A program made the position numbers and the translations under genes. 64,000 nucleotides of DNA from Mesorhizobium wenxiniae (GTDB lineage: Bacteria; Pseudomonadota; Alphaproteobacteria; Rhizobiales; Rhizobiaceae). Location: the NCBI RefSeq assembly GCF_002284535.1, contig NZ_NPKH01000011.1:447115-511114 (forward strand). Direction: 5' to 3'. The notes under the pieces are model-generated. The model did not search any database. It saw only the letters and a list, made by a program, of their open reading frames with translations, and was not told the DNA's origin. Within the stretch, counting starts at the first letter, position 1. Every line of letters begins with the position of its first letter. This document shows, one piece after another, positions 38,975 through 48,463 of this stretch.

Positions 38975-39766
38975 TCACAGGTCGGCCGGCAGGTCGACCT
39001 TCAGCCATTTTTGCGAAATTGCGTTGAGGGCGCCATCGGACCTGGCAGCGGCGATGATGCCGTTGATCTTGGCCATCAACGCCGGCTCTTCCTTGTTCAT
39101 GCCGATGTAGCAAGGCGAATTCTTGATCAGGAATTTGAGCTCCGGCCGCTTGGGCGGGTTCTTTTCGAGGATGGCGGCGGCGACGACATTCCCGGTCGCG
39201 ATCACCTCGACCTGGCCCGAAAGGAAAGCGGAAATAGTGCCGTTATTATCCTCGTAGCGCTTGATCTCGACGCTCGCGGGCACGACCTTGGTCAGTTCGA
39301 GATCTTCGATCGCGCCGCGGGTGACGCCAACGGTCTTGCCGGCGAGGTCTTCCGCCTTCGCGACCGCGACATCCGCCGGAGCGAACACGCCATTGTAGAA
39401 GGGGGCGTAGGCTTCGGAAAAGTCGATGACCTTCTCGCGATCGGGATTCTTGCCGAGGCTGGAAATGACCAGGTCGACCTTGTTGGTCTGAAGATAGGGA
39501 ATGCGGTTGGCGCTGGTGACCGGGACGATCTCGACCTTGGCGCCGAGCTTTTCGCCAATGAGATTGGCGATATCGATGTCGTAGCCTTGCGGCGTCATGT
39601 CGGCACCGACACTGCCGAAGGGCGGGAAATCCTGTGGCACCGCGATGCGGATGGTGCCCCGCCCCCCAATGTCGCTCAAGGCGTCAGCCCGCGCCTGCGG
39701 AGACGGAGCCATGGCGATTCCAGCCACGGCGGCGAAGGCCAGCATGCACATATTGCGACGGTTCAT
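38975..39766 (-). CDS. Periplasmic amino-acid-binding protein
   Basis: A 263-residue binding protein of the family 3 type. A signal peptide (CMLAFAAVAGIAMAPSPQARA) precedes ADALSDIGGRGTIRIAVPQD; GYDIDIANLIGEKLGAKVEIVPV, DLVISSLGKNPDREKVIDFS and VGVTRGAIEDLELTK are the usual motifs. It is the first gene of the operon with two permeases and the ATPase. The ligand is probably a polar amino acid but cannot be specified. Confidence 0.92.
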   Translation of the reverse strand: MNRRNMCMLAFAAVAGIAMAPSPQARADALSDIGGRGTIRIAVPQDFPPFGSVGADMTPQGYDIDIANLIGEKLGAKVEIVPVTSANRIPYLQTNKVDLVISSLGKNPDREKVIDFSEAYAPFYNGVFAPADVAVAKAEDLAGKTVGVTRGAIEDLELTKVVPASVEIKRYEDNNGTISAFLSGQVEVIATGNVVAAAILEKNPPKRPELKFLIKNSPCYIGMNKEEPALMAKINGIIAAARSDGALNAISQKWLKVDLPADL

Positions 39767-39946
39767 TATTTTCCCCTTTGACTGAGCAAAACCACTTGGT
39801 CGTCAGGGCAAAGCAACAGGCATGCCAAACCATCGAAATCGGCTTGAATCGGGCTTTCTCAATGGGATCGGGGAAGGCTTTCTTCACGACCCAATGCCGC
39901 TCGACTGGCAGGCCGCCTAAATATTGTGCAGTGCGGCGGTTGCCTG

Positions 39947-40951
39947 TCAGTCGTAGGTCAGATCCGTCGCCTTGCCGCCGAACACGCGGTAGGCATAAAA
40001 CGAATAGAAAATGATGACCGGCAGCACGACCACCGTGCCGGCCAGGATTATGGCGAGGCTTTCAGGCGCGGACGCCGCCTGCCAGATGGTCAGCCTGTCG
40101 GGCACGACGAAGGGATAGAACGACCAGGCGAGCCCGGCAAAGCCCAGCGTGAAGATGGCGGCCAGTGTCAAGAACGGCGTCAGCGCGTGGCGGTCGTCTG
40201 CTTTAGGCAGGTGGAAGGTCTGCCGCCACAGCCAGGCGAACAGCACCGCCGACAGGATCGGCAGCGGCGACAAATAGAGCATGGCGGGCCAGACGAACCA
40301 TTTGTCGAAGATGCGCGGACTGGCGAGCGGCGTGGCCAGCGAGACGGCGACCATGCCGAGCGCGGTCAGCACCAGCGCCCGGCGCAGCCATAGCACCGCC
40401 TTCTTCTGCAATTCGCCTTCCGTCTTGTAGATGACCCAGGCCGCGCCCATCGCCGCATAGGCGGCGGCAAGGCAGAGCGCCACCAGAGCGCCGAAGGCCA
40501 TGCCGCTGAGGCCGACATCCAGGCCCAGCACATAAATCCCCAGCATGTAGCCCTGCGCCAGCGAGGCGATGACCGAGCCCAGGAAGAAGATGCGGTTCCA
40601 GCGATGCTTCCGGCCGGCCGGTACCTTGGCACGGAAATCGAAGGCAACGCCGCGCAGGATCAGGCCGACAAGGAGCAGGAAGACCGGAATGTAGAGCGCG
40701 GTGAGGATGGTGCCGTGCGCCAGCGGGAAGGCAACCAGCAGCAGGCCGACCGCCAGCACCAGCCAGGTCTCGTTGGCGTCCCAGAACGGGCCTATTGCCG
40801 CAATCATCGTGTCCTGCTCGGCGTCTTCAGCGGCCGCGAACAGGATGCCGATGCCGAGATCGAAGCCGTCGAGGATAACGTAGATCAGGATGGCAAGGCC
40901 CATCAGGCCGGCGAAGATGAGGGGGAGCAATGTCGGCCAGTCGAGGGTCAT
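39947..40951 (-). CDS. cydB: Cytochrome bd ubiquinol oxidase subunit II
   Basis: A 334-residue membrane subunit with about eight helices; LAILIYVILDGFDLGIGILF, IGPFWDANETWLVLAVG and LASPRIFDKWFVWP are family hallmarks. It pairs with CydA to reduce oxygen with ubiquinol at low oxygen. The ATG at 40951 lies seven bases after gggag; a GTG one codon upstream is also possible. It follows cydA by 11 bases. No cydX or cydDC is seen nearby. Confidence 0.96.
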   Translation of the reverse strand: MTLDWPTLLPLIFAGLMGLAILIYVILDGFDLGIGILFAAAEDAEQDTMIAAIGPFWDANETWLVLAVGLLLVAFPLAHGTILTALYIPVFLLLVGLILRGVAFDFRAKVPAGRKHRWNRIFFLGSVIASLAQGYMLGIYVLGLDVGLSGMAFGALVALCLAAAYAAMGAAWVIYKTEGELQKKAVLWLRRALVLTALGMVAVSLATPLASPRIFDKWFVWPAMLYLSPLPILSAVLFAWLWRQTFHLPKADDRHALTPFLTLAAIFTLGFAGLAWSFYPFVVPDRLTIWQAASAPESLAIILAGTVVVLPVIIFYSFYAYRVFGGKATDLTYD

Positions 40952-40962
40952 CACCGTTCTCC

Positions 40963-42321
40963 CTATTTTGCCGCCGGTTGCGACAGCGCCGCATCGAGAA
41001 CGCCCGGCAGCGGCGAGGTATCGCCGTCCTTCGCCGCCTTCAGCGCCAGATAGACCAGCACGCCGAGATAGGCGATCAGAAGCAGCGCGTAGAGGATGAG
41101 ATAGACCGCAAGCGAGAGCGCGACCTGGCTGCCGGCGACCGGGCCGACCGCATCGACGGTCTTGAGCACACCGGTGACCAGCCAGGGCTGGCGGCCGATC
41201 TCGGTGGTGTACCAGCCGGCCAGCGTCGCCAGCCAGCCGGACAGCGCCATCGGCACCATAACCAGGGCCAGCGGTTTCGGCAGGGTGTGGCGGCGCTTAA
41301 GGAAAAAGGCGGCCGACCAGGAGACGACGAGCATCAGGACGCCGGTGCCGACCATGATGCGAAAAGCCCAGAACACCGGGAAGACCGGCGGATGATTGCC
41401 GGCAAAGTCGTTCAGCCCCGGCACGACGCCACTGGCGCTGTGCCTGAGGATGAGGCTGGCGCCGTCGGGGATGGCGACTTCGAATTTGTTCTCCCTTGCC
41501 GCCTCGTCGGGAAGCGCGAAAAGGACCAGCGGCACATTGGGGCCGGTGTTCCAGTTGGCCTCCATGGCGGCGATCTTCTGCGGCTGATGCTCGAGCGTGT
41601 TGAGGCCATGCTGGTCGCCGGCGAAGATCTGGATGGGGATCAGGATCGCCGCGGTGAAGACACCGGTGCGCAAGGCCTTCCACATCGATTCCGAGCGGTC
41701 GCCATAGAGATAGCGCAGCGCCGACAGGCCAGCGATCAGGAACGAAACCGTCAGGCCGGAGGCAAGCAGCATGTGGACGAGCCGGTAGGGCATCGACGGG
41801 TTGAAGACGATCGCCCACCAGTCGGTTGCGTGCGCTACGCCGTTGCGCATCTCAAAGCCGACCGGCGTCTGCATCCAGGAATTAAGCGCGATGATCCAGA
41901 AGGCCGACAGGGTGGTGCCGCCGGCCACCAGCACGGTTGCCAGCGTGTGGGTGCCGTTGGAGACGCGGCGGAAGCCGAACAGCATGATGCCGAGGAACGC
42001 CGCCTCGAGGAAGAAGGCGGTGAGTATCTCATAGGCGAGCAGCGGGCCGGCTATGTTGCCGACGGTCTCCATGTAACCCGGCCAGTTGGTGCCGAACTGG
42101 AAGCTCATGGTGACGCCCGAAACTACGCCCATGGCAAAGGACAGCGCGAACACCTTCACCCAGGTGAAATAGGCGCGCATCCAGGCGGTATCGCCTGTGG
42201 CGTTGTAGCGAAGCTTGAAGAACAGCAGCATCCAGCCAAGCGCGATGGTGATAGCTGGAAACAGGATATGGAACGAGATGTTCGCGCCGAATTGAATGCG
42301 CGAAAGGATGAGCGGGTCCAT
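40963..42321 (-). CDS. cydA: Cytochrome bd ubiquinol oxidase subunit I
   Basis: A 452-residue heme-bearing subunit. SRIQFGANISFHILFPA includes the heme ligand His18; GDQHGLNTLEHQPQKIAAME is the quinol-binding start, GWYTTEIGRQPWLVTG the C-terminal signature. The Q-loop is short, about 70 residues less than the E. coli enzyme, as in cyanide-insensitive (CIO-type) oxidases. The start MDPLILSRIQ is inside a longer frame whose extension is not family-like. Operon with cydB. I found no FNR/FixK-type box upstream. Confidence 0.96.
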   Translation of the reverse strand: MDPLILSRIQFGANISFHILFPAITIALGWMLLFFKLRYNATGDTAWMRAYFTWVKVFALSFAMGVVSGVTMSFQFGTNWPGYMETVGNIAGPLLAYEILTAFFLEAAFLGIMLFGFRRVSNGTHTLATVLVAGGTTLSAFWIIALNSWMQTPVGFEMRNGVAHATDWWAIVFNPSMPYRLVHMLLASGLTVSFLIAGLSALRYLYGDRSESMWKALRTGVFTAAILIPIQIFAGDQHGLNTLEHQPQKIAAMEANWNTGPNVPLVLFALPDEAARENKFEVAIPDGASLILRHSASGVVPGLNDFAGNHPPVFPVFWAFRIMVGTGVLMLVVSWSAAFFLKRRHTLPKPLALVMVPMALSGWLATLAGWYTTEIGRQPWLVTGVLKTVDAVGPVAGSQVALSLAVYLILYALLLIAYLGVLVYLALKAAKDGDTSPLPGVLDAALSQPAAK

Positions 42322-42553
42322 GGTGGGCTCCGGCTGCTGCTTGTGTCGCAGAAGATAGGCCGGATGCGCTAAACGGTCAAAGCGGCGTGGCGTCACGCGA
42401 GGCGGGACGCCGCAGGACTGCGGCAGCGGTGGATGCGTTCTCGCATGCCGATGTCCAGAACTGTCAGGAGTGCCATTGACTTCCGGCTGCGCGCACCGAC
42501 ATTCAGCGGATTGAACCAACAGTTCTCCTTTCAAGCAGCCGTTTTTTTCAGCC

Positions 42554-43480
42554 ATGCCATCGATCATTTCCATTTCCGGGGTCACCAAGACCTACGCCAC
42601 CGGTTTCAAGGCGCTGAAGGAGATCAACCTCGACATCGAGCGTGGCGAGATCTTTGCGCTGCTCGGGCCGAACGGCGCCGGCAAGACGACGCTGATCTCG
42701 ATCGTCTGCGGTATCGTCAACCGCTCGTCGGGCACGGTCACCGTGGACGGCTACGATATCGGCCGGGATTATCGCGCCGCGCGCAGCCTCATCGGGCTGG
42801 TGCCGCAGGAACTGACCATCGACGCGTTCGAGACCGTATGGGCGACTGTCAGTTACAGCCGCGGCCTATTCGGCAAGCCAGCCAACCCCGCCTTCGTCGA
42901 GAAAGTGCTGCGCGACCTGTCGTTGTGGGACAAGAAGGACGCCAAGGCGATCACCCTGTCCGGCGGCATGAAGCGGCGGCTGATGATCGCCAAGGCGTTG
43001 TCGCACGAACCGAGAGTGCTGTTCCTCGACGAGCCGACAGCCGGGGTCGACGTCGAGCTGCGCCAGGACATGTGGGCGATGGTGCGCCGGCTGCGCGAGG
43101 ATGGCGTCACCATCATCCTGACCACACACTATATCGAGGAGGCCGAGGCGATGGCCGACCGCGTCGGCGTCATCAATCGCGGCGAAATCGTGCTGGTCGA
43201 GGACAAGGCCGAACTGATGCGCACGCTCGGCCGCAAAAGGCTGTTGCTGGAATTGCGCAGTCCGCTCGCCACCATACCCGAGACGTTTTCGCGCTACGCG
43301 CTGGAGCTTTCGCCGGACGGTGATCGATTGACGTACACCTATGACAACCAGAGCGAACGGCCGGGCGTCGCCTCGCTGCTCCGCGACCTTGAGACAGCCG
43401 GCATCCAGTTCCGCGATATCGACACGCAAAACAGCTCGCTCGAGGAGATCTTCGTCAATCTGGTGAGGAAGGACGCATGA
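42554..43480 (+). CDS. ABC-2 type exporter ATP-binding protein
   Basis: A 308-residue ATPase (DrrA/CcmA-like): Walker [16 protein letters not shown], signature [16 protein letters not shown], Walker [13 protein letters not shown] and a C-terminal domain. It overlaps the permease gene by ATGA. The cargo is unknown; such pairs export drugs, lipids or polysaccharides. It is divergent from cydA. Confidence 0.9.
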   Translation: MPSIISISGVTKTYATGFKALKEINLDIERGEIFALLGPNGAGKTTLISIVCGIVNRSSGTVTVDGYDIGRDYRAARSLIGLVPQELTIDAFETVWATVSYSRGLFGKPANPAFVEKVLRDLSLWDKKDAKAITLSGGMKRRLMIAKALSHEPRVLFLDEPTAGVDVELRQDMWAMVRRLREDGVTIILTTHYIEEAEAMADRVGVINRGEIVLVEDKAELMRTLGRKRLLLELRSPLATIPETFSRYALELSPDGDRLTYTYDNQSERPGVASLLRDLETAGIQFRDIDTQNSSLEEIFVNLVRKDA

Positions 43481-44238
43481 ACCTGCGAGCAGTCTGGGCG
43501 ATCTACAAGATGGAGATGGCGCGCGCCTTTCGGACCGTGCTGCAGAGCATCGTCTCGCCTGTCATCTCGACCTCGCTCTATTTCGTCGTCTTCGGCTCGG
43601 CCATCGGCTCGCGCATCACCGAGATCGACGGTATCAGCTACGGCGCCTTCATCGTGCCGGGGCTGATCATGCTGTCGCTGCTGACGCAGTCGATCTCCAA
43701 CGCCTCCTTCGCCATCTATTTCCCGAAATTCGTCGGCTCGATCTACGAATTGCTGTCGGCGCCGGTGTCCTATCTGGAGATCATCATTGCGTATGTCGGC
43801 GGTGCGGCGACCAAGTCGATCATACTCGGCCTGATCATCCTGGCGACCGCGTCGCTGTTCGTGCCGCTGACTATCGAGCATCCGTTCTGGATGCTCTCCT
43901 TCCTGGTGCTGACGTCGGTGACCTTCAGCCTGTTCGGGTTCATCATCGGCATCTGGGCGAAGAGCTTCGAGCAGCTGCAGCTGGTGCCGTTGCTGATCAT
44001 CACGCCGCTGACCTTCCTTGGCGGCAGCTTCTATTCGATCGACATGCTGCCCGGCATCTGGCGCACGGTGACGCTGTTCAACCCCGTCCTCTATCTGGTC
44101 AGCGGTTTTCGCTGGAGTTTCTACGGCAAATCCGACGTCTCGATCGGCATCAGCCTCGGCATGACCGTCGTTTTCCTGCTTATCTGCATAGCGATCGTCG
44201 CGTGGATCTTCAGGACCGGCTACCGGTTGCGGAACTGA
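43477..44238 (+). CDS. ABC-2 type exporter permease
   Basis: A 253-residue permease with six predicted helices (for example [20 protein letters not shown] and [20 protein letters not shown]) and the ABC-2 motif near [20 protein letters not shown]. It overlaps the ATPase gene by four bases (ATGA) and makes a two-gene exporter. The start [18 protein letters not shown] is typical of the family. Confidence 0.9.
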   Translation: MNLRAVWAIYKMEMARAFRTVLQSIVSPVISTSLYFVVFGSAIGSRITEIDGISYGAFIVPGLIMLSLLTQSISNASFAIYFPKFVGSIYELLSAPVSYLEIIIAYVGGAATKSIILGLIILATASLFVPLTIEHPFWMLSFLVLTSVTFSLFGFIIGIWAKSFEQLQLVPLLIITPLTFLGGSFYSIDMLPGIWRTVTLFNPVLYLVSGFRWSFYGKSDVSIGISLGMTVVFLLICIAIVAWIFRTGYRLRN

Positions 44239-44437
44239 CCGGCTTACAGCACGCGGAGCCGTGGGCTAGGCCGGCATCGCCTGAAAGATTGCCCTGGACG
44301 GCGGTCGAATAGGCGAGCGAGAAATCGCCATGCCGGCGGACCAGCGCCAGGCGCTCGACATGGGTCAGCTCCTGCCGGGTGACCTTGGGCGCGGCGCCCT
44401 CGAGCAGGCGGTCGAAACGATTGCGCAAGGAGGGCAT
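44210..44437 (-). CDS. Possible small hypothetical protein
   Basis: A 75-residue frame beginning [20 protein letters not shown] and [20 protein letters not shown] shows coding-like codon use in its first two thirds. Its 3' end overlaps the convergent permease gene by about 29 bases and the ribosome-binding site is weak. It could be a real small gene or a truncated one. No family is recognised. Confidence 0.35.
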   Translation of the reverse strand: MPSLRNRFDRLLEGAAPKVTRQELTHVERLALVRRHGDFSLAYSTAVQGNLSGDAGLAHGSACCKPVSSATGSRS

Positions 44438-44563
44438 GGTCGAGATTCCGCGTGCCGCGCTTCGGAATTGGGATACCCGCAAGCCCGCGGGCTTCGAATC
44501 ATTGGTGGCAGCGAGAATTGAACGGAAGCCGTTGGCAATTGGGAATAAATTGGCAAGGGGGCA

Positions 44564-44603
44564 TAAAAAAGGAGGGGCTTCGGTCGAGCCAAAACCCCGC
44601 CTT
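44564..44603 (-). terminator. Probable intrinsic terminator after phoX
   Basis: On the minus strand, aaggcggggttttggc leads into a loop and then gcccctcc followed by tttttt. One mismatch is in the stem. It lies 30-70 bases after the phoX stop. Confidence 0.6.
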
Positions 44604-44631
44604 CACGATTTACCAGGGAGCGCGATGATCT

Positions 44632-46623
44632 CTAGACCGCGATCTTGCCGCCGCCCTGCTTGGTGATGGCGACGACCGATGGCCGCACCGGCATGTCAGG
44701 CTTGAAGTCGGGCCAGCGGGTCGACAGGTCCTCGTAGTAAGAGGGACGGCCAAAAGCCTCCCAGTCTTCGCCGCCATCGGCCGGATGCTGGACCGCGACG
44801 AAGGCGGTCTGGTCGTCGGGCGTGAATAGCGGGCCACACAGTTCAGCACCGATCGGCACGCGGAAGAACAGCTTTGATGTCGCCCGCGCCTCGCCTTCGG
44901 TGTCGACCGCCCACAGGCCGTCGGTGCGGCCGGTGGCTTTCGGGCCCTGGCCGTCGGTCGAGACCCAGAGCCGGCCGGCCGCATCGATGGCGCAATTGTC
45001 CGGCATGCCGAACCAGCCATTGGCGGTGGTTGCGGTCGAGAAGGTGGCGCCGACTTCTGCCACCGAGGGATCGCCGCATTTCAACAGCACTTCCCATTTG
45101 CCCTTGGTGGCAGTGAAATCGCCACCATCCTCGACGATCTCGATAATGTGGCCGAAAGCGTTTTCGGCGCGTGGGTTGGCGGCATCGACCTGGTCCGTCT
45201 TGCGTTTAGAATTGTTGGTCAACATGACGTAGACTTTGCCAGTCGTCGGATTCGGCTGGATATCCTCGGGGCGGTCCATCTTGGTGGCCCCGAGCAGATC
45301 GGCGGCACGGCGCGTTTCGATGAGCACGTCGGCCTGGCTGGCAAAGCCGTTCTCCGCCGTCAGCGGGCCCTGGCCGAAGACGATGGGCAGCCATTCGACC
45401 GCCCCGTCCTCGGCGAATTTGGCGACATACAGCGTGCCGTCGTCGAGGAGATCCATGTTGGCGGCGCGGTCCTCGGCGTTGAACTTGCCGGCCGTGACGA
45501 ATTTGTAGACATAGTCGAAGCGTTCGTCGTCGCCGAGATAGAAGACGACGCGGCCATCCTTGGCGACGATCGATTCAGCGCCCTCATGCTTGAAGCGGCC
45601 CATGGCAGTGCGCTTCCGCGGCACCGAGGTCGGATCGTTGACGTCGACCTCAACGATCCAGCCGAAGCGATTCGGCTCGTTCGGCTCCTTGCCGATGTCG
45701 AAGCGGTCGTAATGCGCAGCCCATTCATAGGCGCCTTCGGGAATCCCCAGGCGCTTGTAGTTGGCGGCTTCCTTGTGGCCTTCCTGCAGCTCGCCCGAGA
45801 AATAGCCGTGTATGTTTTCCTCGGCCATGACGTAGGTGCCCCAGGGCGTGACGCCGCCGGCGCAGTTGTTGACGGTGCCGAAGACCTTCGTGCCGGTCGG
45901 ATCGGCACTGGTCTTGACGCGGTCGTGGCCGGCGGCGGGGCCGGACAGTGCCATCTCGGTGTTGGAGGTGATGCGGCGGTTGAGCTTGCCGTCGCGCACC
46001 ACCTGCCATTTGCCTGATACCTTGCGGATCTCGACGATGGTGCCGCCATGCGCGGCCATCTCGATATCGACCTGTTCCTTGCTCAGCGGCGCCTGCTTGG
46101 CCTCGCCCTCGACGATGGTGACGAGGCCCGGGAACATCAGATGCGGATTGGTGTATTCGTGGTTGACCACCAGCAGACCATGCTCGGCCGAGCCGTCGAT
46201 CGGGATATAGCCGACATAGTCGTTGTTGTAGCCGAATTGTCTTTCCTGGGCTTGGGCCGACTGTTTTGCCGGATCAAAGTCCGGCGAATCGGCGAACAGC
46301 GGATCGCCCCAGCGCAGCAGCACGTCGGCGTCGTAGCCGGCGGCGACATGATGCTTGTCATCGACGCCCGCCTCGACCTCGTCGAAGCTGAAGGCCGAGC
46401 CGCCGGCGGCGCGGGCATCGTCGGCGAGGATCAGCGCCAGCGGGCTGACCGTGGCGGCGATGGCGGTTGCCGCAAGCGATCCCTGCAGGAAACCACGGCG
46501 CGAGAAACGTGCGGCGATGATCTCGCCCATCGTCTGGTTGTCGGTGGGATTGGTTCCTGGCCCATCGTTTTCCTCGAGCAGGCTGGTGCGGAAATGGGTG
46601 TCGGGGGAGCGATGTTCTGTCAT
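44632..46623 (-). CDS. phoX: PhoX-family alkaline phosphatase, Tat-exported (DUF839)
   Basis: A 663-residue enzyme. The N-terminal region has a twin-arginine signal ARFSRRGFLQGSLAATA and a cleavage site near DDARA. The mature protein shows LLVVNHEYTNPHLMFPG, NNCAGGVTPWGTYVMAEEN and CGPLFTPDDQTAFVAVQHP, hallmarks of calcium/iron-dependent PhoX phosphatases. It acts in the periplasm or outside the cell to release phosphate from organic esters. The start MTEHRSPDTHF was chosen; the earlier in-frame extension reads through the regulatory region. A PHO-box-like site lies upstream. Confidence 0.9.
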   Translation of the reverse strand: MTEHRSPDTHFRTSLLEENDGPGTNPTDNQTMGEIIAARFSRRGFLQGSLAATAIAATVSPLALILADDARAAGGSAFSFDEVEAGVDDKHHVAAGYDADVLLRWGDPLFADSPDFDPAKQSAQAQERQFGYNNDYVGYIPIDGSAEHGLLVVNHEYTNPHLMFPGLVTIVEGEAKQAPLSKEQVDIEMAAHGGTIVEIRKVSGKWQVVRDGKLNRRITSNTEMALSGPAAGHDRVKTSADPTGTKVFGTVNNCAGGVTPWGTYVMAEENIHGYFSGELQEGHKEAANYKRLGIPEGAYEWAAHYDRFDIGKEPNEPNRFGWIVEVDVNDPTSVPRKRTAMGRFKHEGAESIVAKDGRVVFYLGDDERFDYVYKFVTAGKFNAEDRAANMDLLDDGTLYVAKFAEDGAVEWLPIVFGQGPLTAENGFASQADVLIETRRAADLLGATKMDRPEDIQPNPTTGKVYVMLTNNSKRKTDQVDAANPRAENAFGHIIEIVEDGGDFTATKGKWEVLLKCGDPSVAEVGATFSTATTANGWFGMPDNCAIDAAGRLWVSTDGQGPKATGRTDGLWAVDTEGEARATSKLFFRVPIGAELCGPLFTPDDQTAFVAVQHPADGGEDWEAFGRPSYYEDLSTRWPDFKPDMPVRPSVVAITKQGGGKIAV

Positions 46624-46690
46624 GGGCTTGCCTCTGGCTTCTTTGGGATGGCTTGAGCGTGCTGCTTGACTGACCGCGTATCGCCGGCAG

Positions 46691-46708
46691 ATCACAGTTT
46701 GATGACGT
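46691..46708 (-). promoter_or_regulatory. PHO-box-like site before phoX
   Basis: On the minus strand the 18 bases read acgtcatcaaactgtgat, two 7-base half-sites (acgtcat and ctgtgat) four bases apart. They match the PhoB half-site CTGTCAT at 5 and 6 of 7 positions. It lies 68 bases before the phoX ATG, a fitting place for phosphate-starvation control. Confidence 0.55.
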
Positions 46709-46826
46709 TGCCGGCCAATTCCAGCCCCGATTTCGTGTCCATGATCAGCCTCGCTTGACCGCGACCGGCGCTTCGGAAACAAGATCTGCGGCAGGCGCGG
46801 AAGGACCGCGTCGAGAGGGACAAAAA

Positions 46827-47165
46827 GTGAGTTTCTGGGGACTGGGGCAGCTCGGCATTTCGACGGTGATCTTCCTGCTGGCAGCGACGGCGGCCAAGCA
46901 ATGGGGGCTGGCGCCCAGCCTCGGCAAGATCGTCCTGACTCTGGCGCTCTACTCGCTGGGCAATCTGATCATGCTGAGGCTGATCCGTGAATTCGGCATG
47001 TCGGTGTCGTTCAGCCTGTCGGCGGTGATCCAGCTGGTGTCGGTGAACGTGGTGGCACTGGTGTTCTTCGGCGAGCGCGTCAATGCGTTGCAGGCGACCG
47101 GCATCGTGCTCGCCATCGCAGCGGTGGCGCTGATCACGCTCGGTCCCTATCTGCAAAGGCCGTAA
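46827..47165 (+). CDS. Small four-helix membrane protein, SMR/EamA-like
   Basis: A 112-residue protein with four membrane helices; the C-terminal VFFGERVNALQATGIVLAIA resembles the last repeat of EamA/SMR transporters. The start is a GTG at 46827 behind gagaggga, because the upstream in-frame part is Arg-rich and unlike the family. It may export a small molecule, but no substrate can be named. The PAP2 gene follows after 12 bases. Confidence 0.72.
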   Translation: MSFWGLGQLGISTVIFLLAATAAKQWGLAPSLGKIVLTLALYSLGNLIMLRLIREFGMSVSFSLSAVIQLVSVNVVALVFFGERVNALQATGIVLAIAAVALITLGPYLQRP

Positions 47166-47177
47166 CAGCGAGGGCCG

Positions 47178-47879
47178 ATGAAGAATACCGCAAGCAAGCT
47201 GCTCAACAGAATCGAATTCCCGGTGCTGCTGGCCGGACTGGTCATCGCCTGCGGACTGTGGGGGTTTGAGGAACTGATGGAGGTGGCGCGAGACACCACG
47301 CCGCACGCCTTCGATACGGAAATCCTGCTCGCCTTCCGTGAAGCGGGCCAGCCCGACAATCCGATCGGACCGCTATGGCTGGAAGGGGCGATGCGCGACA
47401 TCACCAGCCTCGGCAGCGCCAGCGTGCTCCTATTGATCACGGCCGCCGTGATCGTCTATCTGCTGCTGATCCACAGGCCGGGACCAGCGTTTCTCGTCCT
47501 CGTCGCAGTGGCGGGCGGGCAGGCCCTGTCGAGCACGCTGAAGCTCGGAATCGACCGGCCGCGCCCCGATCTGGTCTCGCATCTCGCCGACGTGGCATCG
47601 CTTTCGTTTCCGAGCGGCCATGCGATGCTGTCGGCAGTGACATATTTGACGCTGGGCAGCATGGCGTCGCGCTTCCTGCCTGGGCGAACGACCAAGATCT
47701 ATGTGCTGGCATTGGCGGTGCTGACGACCCTGCTGGTCGGCATCAGCCGCGTCTATCTCGGCGTTCATTGGCCATCCGACGTGCTGGCCGGCTGGTGCGC
47801 CGGCTTCGCCTGGGCGATGCTGTGCTGGCTGGCCGCATGGGCGCTACAGCGATGGCGTGGGCGGACCGACGGCGCCTGA
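47178..47879 (+). CDS. PAP2-family membrane phosphatase
   Basis: A 233-residue membrane protein with the three acid-phosphatase motifs: KLGIDRPRPD, PSGHAM and SRVYLGVHWPSDVLAGW. It should dephosphorylate a lipid such as phosphatidic acid, undecaprenyl diphosphate or lipid A. It begins 12 bases after the SMR-like gene and is probably co-transcribed. The physiological substrate is not known. Confidence 0.9.
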   Translation: MKNTASKLLNRIEFPVLLAGLVIACGLWGFEELMEVARDTTPHAFDTEILLAFREAGQPDNPIGPLWLEGAMRDITSLGSASVLLLITAAVIVYLLLIHRPGPAFLVLVAVAGGQALSSTLKLGIDRPRPDLVSHLADVASLSFPSGHAMLSAVTYLTLGSMASRFLPGRTTKIYVLALAVLTTLLVGISRVYLGVHWPSDVLAGWCAGFAWAMLCWLAAWALQRWRGRTDGA

Positions 47880-47987
47880 ACCGGCCGTTCAGAACGACGC
47901 TGTGCTAATTCTCCTCGAAGTTGCGGCGCTGGGGCCTGCTGTCCCAGCTGGCGCGCAGGCTTTGCAGGACGCAAACGGTCTGGTGTG

Positions 47988-48034
47988 CATGTCTGACATG
48001 TGCATCATGATGCTTGAACCATCACAATGATGGT
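47988..48034. promoter_or_regulatory. Three stacked palindromes before the XRE gene
   Basis: catgtc-t-gacatg (47988-48000), gcatcatgatgc (48002-48013) and accatca-caa-tgatggt (48018-48034) follow one another within 47 bases, ending about 40 bases before the small XRE gene. They are candidate operators for autoregulation. Confidence 0.55.
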
Positions 48035-48074
48035 ATTATATATGGACCTGCAGACTCAGACGGGGTTTTAGCCA

Positions 48075-48344
48075 ATGATCACTGCCGCGCAAATGCGCGC
48101 CGCAAGGGCGCTGGCCGGCATCGATCAGAAGGCGCTCGCCGAGCGCGCCGGGGTTTCGCTTCCAACCATCCAGCGCATGGAAGCGAGCGACGGCGTGGTC
48201 AGGGGCGTAGTCGACACGCTGATGAAGGTCATCCAGGCCCTCGATGAGGCTGGCGTGGAACTGATCGGCGAGAACCAGGCCAGCGAGCGCGGCGGCAGGG
48301 GCGTGCGCCTCAAGCCGATCGTGCCGAAGAACCCGCCAGGCTGA
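48075..48344 (+). CDS. Small XRE-family helix-turn-helix protein
   Basis: An 89-residue DNA-binding protein that is almost entirely one HTH_3 domain: AQMRAARALAGIDQKALAER, then SLPTIQRMEASDG. The C-terminal tail is short and basic. It resembles antitoxin-type or single-domain regulators; no toxin gene is adjacent. It lies 120 bases before the SulP transporter gene and behind three palindromes, so it probably regulates itself and perhaps that transporter. Confidence 0.85.
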   Translation: MITAAQMRAARALAGIDQKALAERAGVSLPTIQRMEASDGVVRGVVDTLMKVIQALDEAGVELIGENQASERGGRGVRLKPIVPKNPPG

Positions 48345-48463
48345 GTCGATAAAAAGTCGCGACGGCGACCGCCGACAGTCCTGCCGACGATCTCGCCGCC
48401 TTGGTTGTTATGCATGTCGTTGCCCCACTTTGAGCGACCTGCATCAGGAGCGGAAGGCAGTCC

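Noticed and set aside
39790..39946. Possible cydX downstream of cydB
   Set aside because: No short frame with a single membrane helix and the usual small-subunit look was found.
42322..42553. FNR/FixK box in the cydA upstream region
   Set aside because: No TTGAT-N4-ATCAA-like sequence was seen; only partial half-sites.
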